From Hypsibius dujardini (lineage: Eukaryota > Tardigrada > Eutardigrada > Parachela > Hypsibiidae), in assembly GCA_001579985.1 (NCBI GenBank), contig LRSR01012703.1, positions 1 to 25,286 of the forward strand: a DNA stretch of 25,286 nucleotides, written 5' to 3'. Below are positions 8,493 to 16,515 of this stretch, in pieces (position 1 is the stretch's first letter; each line of letters starts with the position of its first letter). Below the pieces are notes generated by a model. The model searched no databases. It saw only the letters and a list, made by a program, of their open reading frames with translations, and was not told the origin of the DNA. The position numbers were made by a program, and so were the translations under genes.

Positions 8493-11039
8493 GTCTGTGT
8501 GTGTCTGCCTGTCTGTCTGCTGGCCTGTTTGTCTGTCTGACACTGCCCACGGGCCGATGTTCAGAGCTTGGACATCTGTCCCGTTATTTCCGAATGAACC
8601 GCGCTGGTGTGTGCCATGAGAGGGATTATACGCGAAAGAGTGCGAAAAGGAGAAAAGAAACAATCGAATGAATCCTTCACAAATCCCGTCTATATCCGCA
8701 GAGGGCAATAAATGTTCACTCAGTTAAATCGAGTGGAAGGGAATTTGTCGTTCCGCATGGAGCAAATTTGCTCGACAGGTTGACTGTCAGGTCTTTAGTT
8801 TTTCCGCTTGAGCAGCTTCAACCTGCAGACAGCGATCGGCAATCCTGTTTATATTCCTGCAGCAGTGTTATTTAGATTAATTATCTATTTTTTTATATTG
8901 ATTTAAAATGGGTCAAAAGGCTTTTTATTTTAAAATAATTAAAGTAACTCTTAGTTTAATTCAAAATCAAACGCCTGGTCAGGTGTCGACGTTTAATTTA
9001 ATTTAAATTGTAAAGTACGAAAACTTTTTAAATCAACTGTAATTTTAATTCACTTTAATTTGTAATACCAAAAACAGCAATTTTATTTAGATTAAATTAT
9101 TTTAAATTATATTTAAAAATCGTTCTTGGTCATATGTGCTGATTTTTAATTTAGTTTAAATTTAAAGTTTTGATCTATATTAAAATCCCCGCGTTTTCAT
9201 CGATTTACTGTACGCTCCCAATCTTAAGGGTCGATTATGCCCCACCCCTGCTGATTCACATCAAACTTGAGTGGATCGTTCAATTCTGCTCACTTGTCCG
9301 TGAATGGCCCGTTGGTTTTTACCTGACAAGCTATGCTACCTTGCTTGATTCAAATGATCATTTCGGTTTCAAAATTTTCAAGTCAAGTACCGTTATCTCC
9401 CGATGTCAAGGGACACTTTTTGCCCTACCAGTTAATTTGATCCACCCCGGATCTTAACTGGTCACCACTATTCGATATTGTTTACCTACAATCATTCAAT
9501 CAACTGATTCAATGTTTGCGTCAAGAAATTCCGCTTGATCAATCAATCAATCGCTGCCAAGTTGCTCTTATATTTCAACCAATCACGACACAGGGAATCC
9601 GTTTGAACAGTCAACCGATGACTGGAGGGGGTGGGGCTTGACTGTCCCTTGAGATCGGGAGCGTACAAGTACAGTCAGCCCCAAGAAAAACTCCGCTTGC
9701 ACAACATAAAATTTTCGCGCATAGAGAGAGATGAGGCGCGACAAGTGTGCCACTAGAATGTTCTCGATATTACAAGTTGGAGGTAATTGAAGCGTGTGAC
9801 CCACCAAAAGAAACAAATAGCAATTTACCTGTGTATAGAACTGCAACAACTGATGACTTGATTGCAGGGAAACTGCCCAAAGTAGCCGAATTCGAATTTT
9901 CATCAGCTGTTCATGATTGTGCTTTTTTCCGCCGTTGCTATCGCTCTTGATTGGCTTGATTTAGTAAAAGTTGTTTTTCAAAATGATCAACGGAAGGTGA
10001 ATTCCTCCTGAAGCAGCAATGGCAGTTCATACTCCATGCCTGCACAGATTGTTAAATTAATGCAGGATTCCGGGCTTCGATCGGGCCATTGAGGTTTAAC
10101 ATTTTAAATTTTAGTTACAAGACTTTGCTTTGGTGGGCTAAAGACGCCCCTGCAAAGTAAGCCCCCGCACCTTTAGAAGGTTAGGGGGAACCAATAACAT
10201 GTACAGTGTTTGTCCGACCATCGTTATCGTCATTGTTCATGATCGTTCAGTCGATTCAGAGACATGTTTAAGTTAACAAGGAATCGACATGGAACGACAA
10301 CGAATATCATTTCAAACTCGTGCTGCGCGCGCTCCGCCATTTCAAAATTTCGTTTTTCAAAATGATCAGCGGAAGGTGAATTCCTCCTGAAGCAGCAATG
10401 GCAGTTCATACTATATGCCTGCACGGATTGATAAATTAATGTAGGATTCCGGGTTTCCCTCGGGGCATTGAGGTTTAACGTTTCAAATTCTAGTTATCAA
10501 CTCTGCTTTTCAAAATGTCTGTGATGTTTAACTTTCCCGATTCCGAAGTTCTTTTTTACTCATGGTTTGAATTGTTCAAATTTTAAATCCTGTTATTTTG
10601 ATTTTTTATTGCTTGCTTCTTCGCATTTTGATTCGAAATGTAATGTATAATTATGCATTACCTGGACACTGCGTGTTTTGATTGTTCGTCAGAAACAGTG
10701 CAATTTAGGGCGGAGTTTCCGGCCAGTTTGAACAGCAAAAGTCACGTGATCGGAGTTTTTCTTCGGACTGACTGTGTGTGTTTTATCGTTTCAGTGTCAG
10801 GAAAAAGCAGCTCATCATCGTGGACCGTGAAAGGTCCGCAACAAGCGAGCCCGCCACCGTCGTCTGCCAACGCGAACAGCAATAATAATAAAGCAGGGGA
10901 CTTTCGTCACCACACATTTCCGCCAGTCAACGAGAACACATCATCCCATCCGTCGTTTCTCAGCATGCTGAACTCATCGACCTATGGCGCGAGCTTGAAC
11001 TGCAACAAGATGTCAAACTCCATTAACTCTTTGTACTGA
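3780..11039 (+). CDS. Phox2: Phox2 paired-like homeodomain transcription factor
   Basis: DNA-binding regulator of autonomic and visceral neuron identity in the PHOX2/CEH-17 family. Exons: 3780-3865, 4620-4807, 5421-5800, 7221-7449, 7527-7634, 10795-11039. They join in phase to 411 aa with one stop. The start MDYSYLN matches the vertebrate PHOX2A N-terminus, and the SNCA-type stretch of exon 2 also fits. The homeodomain is about residues 173-232; [12 protein letters not shown] and [20 protein letters not shown] are diagnostic of Phox2, with Gln50 (residue 222) and Asn51 (223). The intron after homeodomain residue 46 sits at the usual paired-class position. Before it lies a low-complexity Ser8/His/Gln region. 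After it come six SAT-type tripeptides, an acidic Ser/Thr/Pro stretch and a Ser/Asn-rich tail ending NSLY. Reading through the 77-nt intron 4 would stop at 7475, giving a shorter form of 302 aa. No clear TATA box was assigned. Confidence 0.93.
4364..4585. repeat. (TA)n and (GGTAAT)n alternating array in Phox2 intron 1
   Basis: Runs of TATATATATA alternate with GGTAATGGTAAT-type blocks about eight times. It ends about 35 nt before the exon 2 acceptor. Confidence 0.85.
4836..5090. repeat. Diverged local tandem duplication in Phox2 intron 2
   Basis: 4836-4926 and 4989-5095 share diverged order of motifs: AAAGAA, CCCAAAA, TTCATATC.ACA, TCTTC.GGTCATTTT.ATCGAA. Imperfect, and seen by eye only. Confidence 0.4.
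5355..5410. repeat. Homopyrimidine tract before Phox2 exon 3
   Basis: About 55 nt of almost pure C/T (CCTCCCTCCCTCTCTTCCTC) ends 11 nt from the exon 3 acceptor. It serves as a very long polypyrimidine tract and could form triplex DNA. Confidence 0.7.
5885..6050. repeat. AT-rich minisatellite in Phox2 intron 3
   Basis: Six to seven degenerate units of about 22-27 nt on the theme TATTTAGCTGAATAAAAAAA. Confidence 0.7.
6230..6701. mobile_element. Family G inverted-repeat element in Phox2 intron 3
   Basis: Left arm 6230-6311 (GACTCCATATTAC.., AACACCCATTTATGTAACG, TTATTTCGCCGGC) is inverted in the right arm 6622-6701 (GCCGGCGAAATAATTG, CGTTACAAAAATGGGT, TTAATATGGAGTC). The centre contains the 43-bp minisatellite. 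No coding capacity is seen. Confidence 0.65.
6393..6552. repeat. 43-bp minisatellite inside family G
   Basis: Three full units and one partial unit: CCAATCAAGCAATCAATC then AACTGTTTGTAGGGTACGTTG and GTG. The copies differ at only a few positions. Confidence 0.85.
6969..7001. repeat. (GA)n microsatellite in Phox2 intron 3
   Basis: AGAGAGAGAAGAGAAGAGAA and following GA units, 220 nt before exon 4. Confidence 0.75.
7284..7337 (+). repeat. 9-bp coding repeat in Phox2 exon 4
   Basis: CCGCCACTT repeated about six times within the frame gives consecutive SAT tripeptides shortly after the homeodomain. Near-identity of the units suggests recent slippage. Confidence 0.85.
8344..8545. repeat. (CTGT)n microsatellite in Phox2 intron 5
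   Basis: About 200 nt of CTGT with GTGTGT and CTGC interruptions. The long open frames across it are artefacts of the repeat. Confidence 0.9.
9206..9386. mobile_element. Family E fragment, reverse orientation
   Basis: TACTGTACGCTCCCAATC followed by GGATCGTTCAATTCTGCTCA, ACTTGTCCGTGAATGGCC and CTTGCTTGATTCAAATGATC corresponds to the reverse complement of about 12045-12215. It is joined directly to the diverged family A copy at 9387. Confidence 0.55.
9387..9668. mobile_element. Family A-related element, copy 2 (diverged)
   Basis: Left end GTACCGTTATCTCCCGATG..CAAGGGACA and right end TGTCCCTTGAGATCGGGAGC are inverted. An internal GGTGGGGCTTGACTG block and a (CAAT)n run resemble copies 1, 3 and 4. 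It lies in Phox2 intron 5, next to a family E fragment. Confidence 0.6.
9972..10508. repeat. Pair of ~155-nt direct repeats in Phox2 intron 5
   Basis: 9972-10127 and 10352-10508 match closely: GTTTTTCAAAATGATCA, CGGAAGGTGAATTCCTCCTG, AAGCAGCAATGGCAGTTCAT, ATGCCTGCAC, GGATTCCGGG, CATTGAGGTTTAAC. They are separated by about 225 nt of unrelated sequence, and no coding frame is shared. Confidence 0.8.
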
Positions 11040-11111
11040 ATCAGGAAAAATCAGAAATGTCTCCACAACTCCCCGAAATTTTTAGTATTGCTGCGATGAT
11101 TTCTAGTCCGC

Positions 11112-11244
11112 ATATATACATGGCAAAAATCTTGCGCTAACCGAATCAGGCACTTGAACTCGGAGCTGTGTACAACAGCCATTGCGTCAAACGAGTGCAA
11201 TGGCTTAATTCGGTTAGCGTAAGATTTTGCCACGTGTGTATGTA
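11112..11244. mobile_element. Family B hairpin MITE, copy 2
   Basis: Same palindrome as copy 1 (GCGCTAACCGAATCAGGC arm, TGTGTACAACAGCC core, AATTCGGTTAGCGTAAG return arm). It starts about 75 nt past the Phox2 stop and abuts copy 3 head to tail. Confidence 0.75.
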
Positions 11245-11372
11245 CAAACACGTGGCATAAACCTTACGCTAATCGAATTAAGCACTTTAACTCGAAGTTG
11301 TGTACAACAGCCACTGCGTCAAACGAGTGCAATGGCTTAATTCGGTTAGTGGAAGATTTTCGCCGCGTTTGC
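11245..11372. mobile_element. Family B hairpin MITE, copy 3
   Basis: Directly follows copy 2, with the same arms and core (TTACGCTAATCGAATTAAGC; TTGTGTACAACAGCC; GGCTTAATTCGGTTAGTGG). The pair makes two successive hairpins downstream of the Phox2 coding region, possibly inside its 3' UTR. Confidence 0.75.
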
Positions 11373-11929
11373 AGTCCCTGTTCTTATCTATAAGTTTTAA
11401 CCGACTGTTTTATTTCTTTTGAACACTCTGGTTATTAGATCAGGAAGTTCGGACGTCTCAACGTTTGAATAATTCTGTCAAACTAGTCTTGTTGCAGCGG
11501 ATGTTTGCCTGTTCTTTTATTATTTTATTGGTAAAACATTCTTGTTCAGAATTTTTCGGGAGATCTGTCTGAATTTCATTAATTCAGGTTTCGGACGTTC
11601 AATTTATTGCAAGTCAAGGCACTTCTTTGCACACCTTATGAATTCGTTGTAATTTTAAGCTCGGAAGGGGAGCGAGATGAAACGCTTACAAGGGGTCAGC
11701 ACGAAATAGCAAATTCAGATGAGCATGAATTTATTTTTTTAAATTGTCGATAGGGTAAGTATATTTTCAAAATGCGCTTCATTCGCCCTCAAGCTCTAGT
11801 CTTGGCAGGAAATAATTCCTAAGTTCGTGGACACACTTCTGAGTCTCCGTTCATTTCAACGATTGATTGTTTGATTTCAGCTCTAAAAAGTGTGTTATTT
11901 TTCAAACCAATTCCATTTTTGTAACTTTT

Positions 11930-12220
11930 ACTACTGTACGCTGCCGAATCTCAAAGATCGATTTTAGGTCCGGCCCGAAAACACGTTCCGTCGCTCGCTT
12001 GATTGTTCATTCAGATTCACCTAAACTTTGACTTAAACTTATTGACTTCAATAAAATTCTGAAACCGAGATGATCATTTCAATCAAGCAAGGGAGCACAG
12101 CCTGTCAGGCAAAAACCAATGGGCCAATCACGGACAAGTGAACGGAATTGAAGGATCCGCTGAAGCTTGATGTGAATGAGCGGGAATGGAGCGTAATCGA
12201 ACCTTGAGATCCGGAGCGGA
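11930..12220. mobile_element. Family E inverted-repeat element
   Basis: The left end TACGCTGCCGAATCTCAAAG is related to the inverted right end (CTCCGGATCTCAAGGTTCG). The body (for example GACAAGTGAACGGAATTGAA, AAACCAATGGGCCAATCACG) is shared in reverse orientation with 9206-9386. Confidence 0.55.
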
Positions 12221-12290
12221 AGATCCCTTTCTAGGTCTACCTTCTACGGATATGAGTACGGCACGCAATGTGGCGGATCATTTATTCCAC

Positions 12291-12332
12291 CCAATCAATC
12301 AATCAATCAATCAATCGATCGATCAATCAAAC
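12291..12332. repeat. (CAAT)n array, intergenic
   Basis: About eight CAAT/CGAT units downstream of family E. The nearby C-run and G-run (12367-12410) are low complexity. Confidence 0.85.
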
Positions 12333-12519
12333 AACAGGGAAAATCGTGTAGACTGCGCCCATTTTTTCCACCCCTTGGGGGGGGGGCGTCGGACCCCCGG
12401 TTTCCCCGGGGAGAAAAAAATTCTTTATCGACGAAAACAAATTTAATTAAAATCGCACAGCATTTGCCCCAATGTGTCGAGTCTCGGTTGGTTCGAATAA
12501 GTCTGTCTTTTTGAATTTA

Positions 12520-13110
12520 TTTTTTTCACCGTGTTCCTCTTTTTCGGAAAAATGTATATTTTTTTTAGTTTGCGAAAGTCCTCCAGTAAATTACTTTGCG
12601 TCCTGGAAAATATTGGTTGGGATAAAAAAAAAACTTAAAAATGCTGATGCTAAATCAATCAATCATTCGACCTTTCTGAAGTTTCAATTTTTTTTATTTA
12701 TCCCAACAACTGTAAAAACATGGTTTTTTTGGAAAACGTTTTATTTCATGATTTTTGACACTTTCGCACTCCAAATTCGATTTGGAATCGATTGACATCA
12801 ATAGAATCTTATTTGGGTGGCAGGGGGCGGAGCTACACGTCATTTCCGTAATGTCACTCGGAAGTCTTGATTGGAACTAGCCCATAGCTCCGCCCCCGGC
12901 ATCCAAATGAAATTCTGTTAATTTCAATCGATTTCAAATCAAGTTTGAAGTACAAATGATGTCAAAAATCTCGGAATCAATTGGTTTACAGTGCTTTGTA
13001 TCAAAAAAGTTGAAATTTAGGAAACGTTGCTGATGAATCAATGAATCAAGCCCCTGGCTCATAGCACAAAGTAGCGCGGGAAGTCTTTTTCTTCCTGAAT
13101 TTTTTTCTGA
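12520..13110. mobile_element. Family H large imperfect palindrome
   Basis: The inner arms are strong: 12779-12833 (GATTTGGAATCGATTGACAT..GGGGGCGGAGCTA) against 12885-12940 inverted. Weaker matching continues outward (GATTTTTGACA on both sides, then TTTCAA/TTTTTT tracts, and CTTTGCG/CTTTGTG). The outer limits are uncertain. It lies intergenic, upstream of the secreted-protein stop. Confidence 0.5.
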
Positions 13111-13311
13111 AACCAGAGATGCGATTTCCAACCCGAAATCTTAATTTAAAATCACGAAACACAAACATGTATTTGTAAAAAAAAAAATTCCCGCACTGAT
13201 CGGGAGGGAAAATCTCCGTTCTTGCTCGAGTTAATTGAACAGAACTTTGAATGGAAAAAATAGTTCTGCCACTCAAAATGGATGTCCGATTTGGCAGCGG
13301 GCGTTAACGGG

Positions 13312-14573
13312 TTAAAGTGAGGTAATGCAGCGGGCAGAGACTTCCTGGGTGCCGCGGTAGAAGTGGCGCTGGCAGCAGTTGGACATACACACCGCGTCGG
13401 GAAAGTTCAAGCAGCGCGGATTGCCGAAGCAAGGGTCGACGATGTTGGCGCACAAACAAGTCCCCGGGGTAATGCAGCGACCGGACACTTCCTCATCGCC
13501 GACGAACCAATGCTGGCGCCCGGCGATGGTCACACTGACGGCCTGCGGGAACGACGGGCATCCGCCGTTTGGCGTTCCCCATGGGTTCCATCCTTCCAGC
13601 GTGGCGGCTGCAATGCAATCCGCGTAAGAGACTGTATGCTCGCGATCTCAAAGGGACATTTTTCTGCCCTACCCGTAAATTTTAACCCAACCGGGCTGTG
13701 CCCATTGAGTGCCGTTCACCAAATTACCACTGTAGAGACAAATATAGGGAAACGCACGCTGTACAATCAATCAATCAACTAGGAGGAAATCTGGTACAAA
13801 TCAATCAATCGATCAATCACAACTAGTGCCGTTCACCAAATTACCACTGTGACTGTACAATCAAACAATCAACAAGGCGGAAATCTGGTACGAATCAATC
13901 AATCAACAAATCGGAAATTCGGTACAAATCAATCAATCGATCTATTACAACCAGTGCCGTTCACCAAATTACCACTGTAATTGTACAATCAAACAATCAA
14001 CGAAGAGTAAATCTGATACGAATCAATCAATCGAGCGCAACAAGTAAGCTGTACAAAATGAGCCAATCAGAGAGTGAACGAGATTGAACGTTTAGTCGAG
14101 TGCAGGACCATACCGAGGGAGGGGGGACTTATCTGTCCTTTGAAATCGGGTAACCTCTGACAGGTAGTGTAGTTCAGTCGTTTAATGACAAAGTATTTTT
14201 AGTTTAGTTTTAGAAAAATTATCTAACTAACCTAAAGTGTTTGTAATTTATTTCAAAATTATATTTTTAGTGGCAAACACTTTGTAGTGTTAGCTCGTTT
14301 TTTAGGTCAGTTCAGTTTTGCCGTTTCTACTAAAACAGTACGAGGCAAAGTGTGCATTTCGGCGCACCCTGCACTTGCTCGATAAATTGGCTCACTCATC
14401 CGTTTCTTTTCCACGACCGGTGCTTGATTGTTTGATTTTTAGAAGTGCTTTAATGTACTAAAGATATGGTACAGCAAATCAAACAATCAAGCAGCCGCCA
14501 TCAAAGAGGAATGTATGAGTGAGCCGATTTATCGAGCAAGTGGAGGGTGAGCCGAAATACAGACACACACACA

Positions 14574-14622
<49 letters not shown>

Positions 14623-14704
14623 ACAGACACAGACACACAGACACACACAGACACACAGACACAGACACACACAGACACACACAGACACACACAGACACAC
14701 AGAC

Positions 14705-14739
<35 letters not shown>

Positions 14740-14840
14740 CACATATATATATATATATATTGCCTCATACTCTTACCTGTCCCAAGAGACAGCATGGCAG
14801 CGCCCATCAAAGCGGCAGTGAACAGGGTAAGGGTATGCAT
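13312..14840 (-). CDS. Small secreted cysteine-rich protein with internal 31-residue duplication (unrecognised family)
   Basis: Not recognised. Two exons on the minus strand, 14840-14777 and 13607-13312, join in phase 1 (GTAAGA donor, CATTGCAG acceptor) to 119 aa. Residues 1-21 are a signal peptide (MHTLTLFTAALMGAAMLSLG then T/A), so the product is probably secreted. The mature part has 10 Cys (38, 66, 72, 74, 81, 87, 95, 99, 100, 115). Residues 38-68 and 87-117 align without gaps, with 14 of 31 identical (C..FP.AV, H, G..EVS.RCIT). The second copy has three extra Cys (95, 99, 100). The linker 69-86 holds TCLCANIVDPC. The 1169-nt intron carries a family A element and a large CA/CTGT microsatellite. 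A TATA box lies 70 nt upstream. Function is unknown; a disulfide-rich extracellular or defence role is only a guess. Confidence 0.8.
13634..14154. mobile_element. Family A element, copy 3, with repeated inner block
   Basis: It starts GTATGCTCGCGATCTCAAAG and ends with inverted CTGTCCTTTGAAATCGGG. The block AGTGCCGTTCACCAAATTAC occurs three times (about 13706, 13826 and 13951), separated by (CAAT)n segments, so the interior has expanded. It lies in the intron of the secreted-protein gene, 26 nt from its 3' splice site. Confidence 0.75.
14553..14762. repeat. (CA)n/(CAGA)n/(GACA)n/(TA)n microsatellite in the secreted-protein intron
   Basis: About 210 nt of CACACAGACACA-type repeats, then GACA units, then ATATAT. 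It ends just 13 nt from the exon 1 donor at 14776. Confidence 0.9.
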
Positions 14841-14909
14841 GGCTGGGGAAGATTCTTTCTAAATAATGTAAAAGTAGAACAATTTTGAAAAGGATGTTGC
14901 AAAGTTGGG

Positions 14910-14917
14910 CTTATATA
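14910..14917 (-). promoter_or_regulatory. TATA box of the small secreted protein gene
   Basis: TATATAAG on the minus strand, preceded by a T-run, 70 nt upstream of the ATG at 14840. A start site near 14885 would give a 5' UTR of about 45 nt. It is the best core promoter motif in the window. Confidence 0.6.
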
Positions 14918-15076
14918 AAAAGTACGCGTGAGAAAGACCGGAAGTTGCTTGCGCCATTTCTGATTGCAATATCAAATCTGTGTCCCAAGGTCGCCTTAAA
15001 CAATACCTCCAACCTACTGCAATCTTCTCCAGTGCCGACGACCAAAGGCTCAAACAAAGCCGGCCACAATAGTTGA

Positions 15077-16515
15077 GAAACTCGACGACGACCAGGGTAA
15101 AGTAGGCACCTGGGCAGTTTTATTTCGCTCCACAGACCGGATTAATTCGTGTGCAGCACAGGAGATACTGTATCTTTCCTCGTATCGCTCCTTTAGAGTC
15201 AAACAAAGGGGCATGTATAAAACATGGCAAATGTAGTTGGTAGTTGTCGTACTTAGTAGTTGTCTTAAGCAGTTAGTAGTTGTAGTAGTTTGTAGTTGTC
15301 TTAAGCAGATAGTAGTTGTCTTAAGCAGTTAGTAGTTGTCTTAAGTAGTTAATAGTTGCCTTAAGTACTTAGTAGTTGTTGTAGTTAGTAGTTGTAGTTA
15401 GTAGTTAGTAGTTGTAGTTGTAGTTGGTAGTTGGTAGTTGTCAATTATTACCAGGTTTTATAAATGTCCTCAAACAAGGGCGTCAAATTTCGTTTCGGTA
15501 GCTTATCTCATGGGTAGATTGATGTGCTGTCTGGTTTGCCCGAAGCGGTCAAATGCTGTCGTTGAGACCAATTTCTTCCCTATGTTGATAAGGATACCAA
15601 TCCTACAGTTAGCAAAAAGAAACTAAAAAATGTAGTAAGTACAAGCGAAAAACAAGTAAATAAGTAAATAAATAAGTATTCTGCTAACGAAAGTCTGTTT
15701 CTGTGAATTAAAACTCAAATAGAAGTCCAAAGCTGTGCGACTATAATGAAAAGGTAGGAAAGGGTGGGAAAGGGTAAAAGTGGGATTGTAAGGCACCCAA
15801 TAATTTATCTCTACATATAAATATATATATACATATACGTAAAATGTTTTTATTACCATTTAAAAATTACCATTTAAATTTAAAATTTAATATGTTTAAA
15901 TTTAAATATATTAATACATATTCATAGTATATAAATTTTTTTAATAATATATTTTAAATCAATAATATATCTCTATATGTCGCTATAAATAAATAAGTAA
16001 ATTATTTTTATTATCATTTTAATTTTAATTTAACATATTTAAATTTAAATATTCAAATAGCGAAAAATATCACAAGTGTGATATTAACGGCTATGGCTTT
16101 TACCCCTCGTCTTCTTTGCCTTTTGACCGCTCTCATGTGTACCGTCTTCTTTTACGGTATAGATGTGTATGCATCCTTTGGGCAAAATGGATTTGCTTCG
16201 GCGTCTGGGTCGGCCATGCGGGGAACGAGCGTAAGGGCTTAACTCGGTCAGCGATACGGACCTCGCAGCGAGCATCGTGAAAGCTTTAAGTACTGGCCAG
16301 CCTCAATTACAGTCGGCTGTTGGTGCATTTAATGTACGGGATAAAACCTTTAAGTTGACGCAGAGAGGGAAACAGGGGGCGCACTTGTCGCATCTGAGGC
16401 GTTGAGTGTGCAAACGAGCAAGTAGCGCCCTCTACAGCCTCGAATCCGACAGTTATGAGGCATAACGTTATGAGTTTCCGTTGATTGATTGATTGACGGA
16501 TCTCGGACGCGGCAA
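15077..16515. other. Intergenic region between the secreted-protein and CDA-like genes
   Basis: Upstream of the secreted-protein promoter and downstream of the CDA-like stop. It contains the TAGTAGTTGT minisatellite, AT-rich sequence at 15620-16080, a family B-like fragment at about 16220-16255 (AAGGGCTTAACTCGGTCAGC) and a short TGAT run at 16481-16494. I see no gene. Confidence 0.6.
15230..15445. repeat. TAGTAGTTGTCTTAAGCAGT minisatellite
   Basis: 20-bp units based on TTAGTAGTTGTCTTAAGCAG, degenerating into GTAGTTGTAGTTGG at the right end; about ten units. Confidence 0.8.

Larger units (their letters stand above)
7635..10794 (+). other. Phox2 intron 5 (3.2 kb), no gene seen
   Basis: The longest intron in the window. 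It holds an AAAATT run (7703-7735), a (CTGT)n array, AT-rich sequence (8880-9170), elements E and A, and a 155-nt direct repeat. No convincing coding exon was found on either strand. Confidence 0.6.

Noticed and set aside
8329-8708. Several open frames across the CTGT array
   Set aside because: They are tetranucleotide repeats open in several frames on both strands, encoding only Ser/Val/Cys/Leu or Thr/Asp/Arg/Gln periodic peptides. The same holds for 14479-14888, 18362-18586, 19991-20353 and 21941-22205.
9170-9457. 95-codon plus-strand frame in Phox2 intron 5
   Set aside because: It spans the junction of a family E fragment and a family A element, has no domain, and is better explained as repeat sequence.
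13521-13560. The string QAVSVT in the secreted protein and also in the peroxiredoxin tail, with similar DNA
   Set aside because: The match covers only six residues in unrelated contexts and does not extend. Treated as coincidence.
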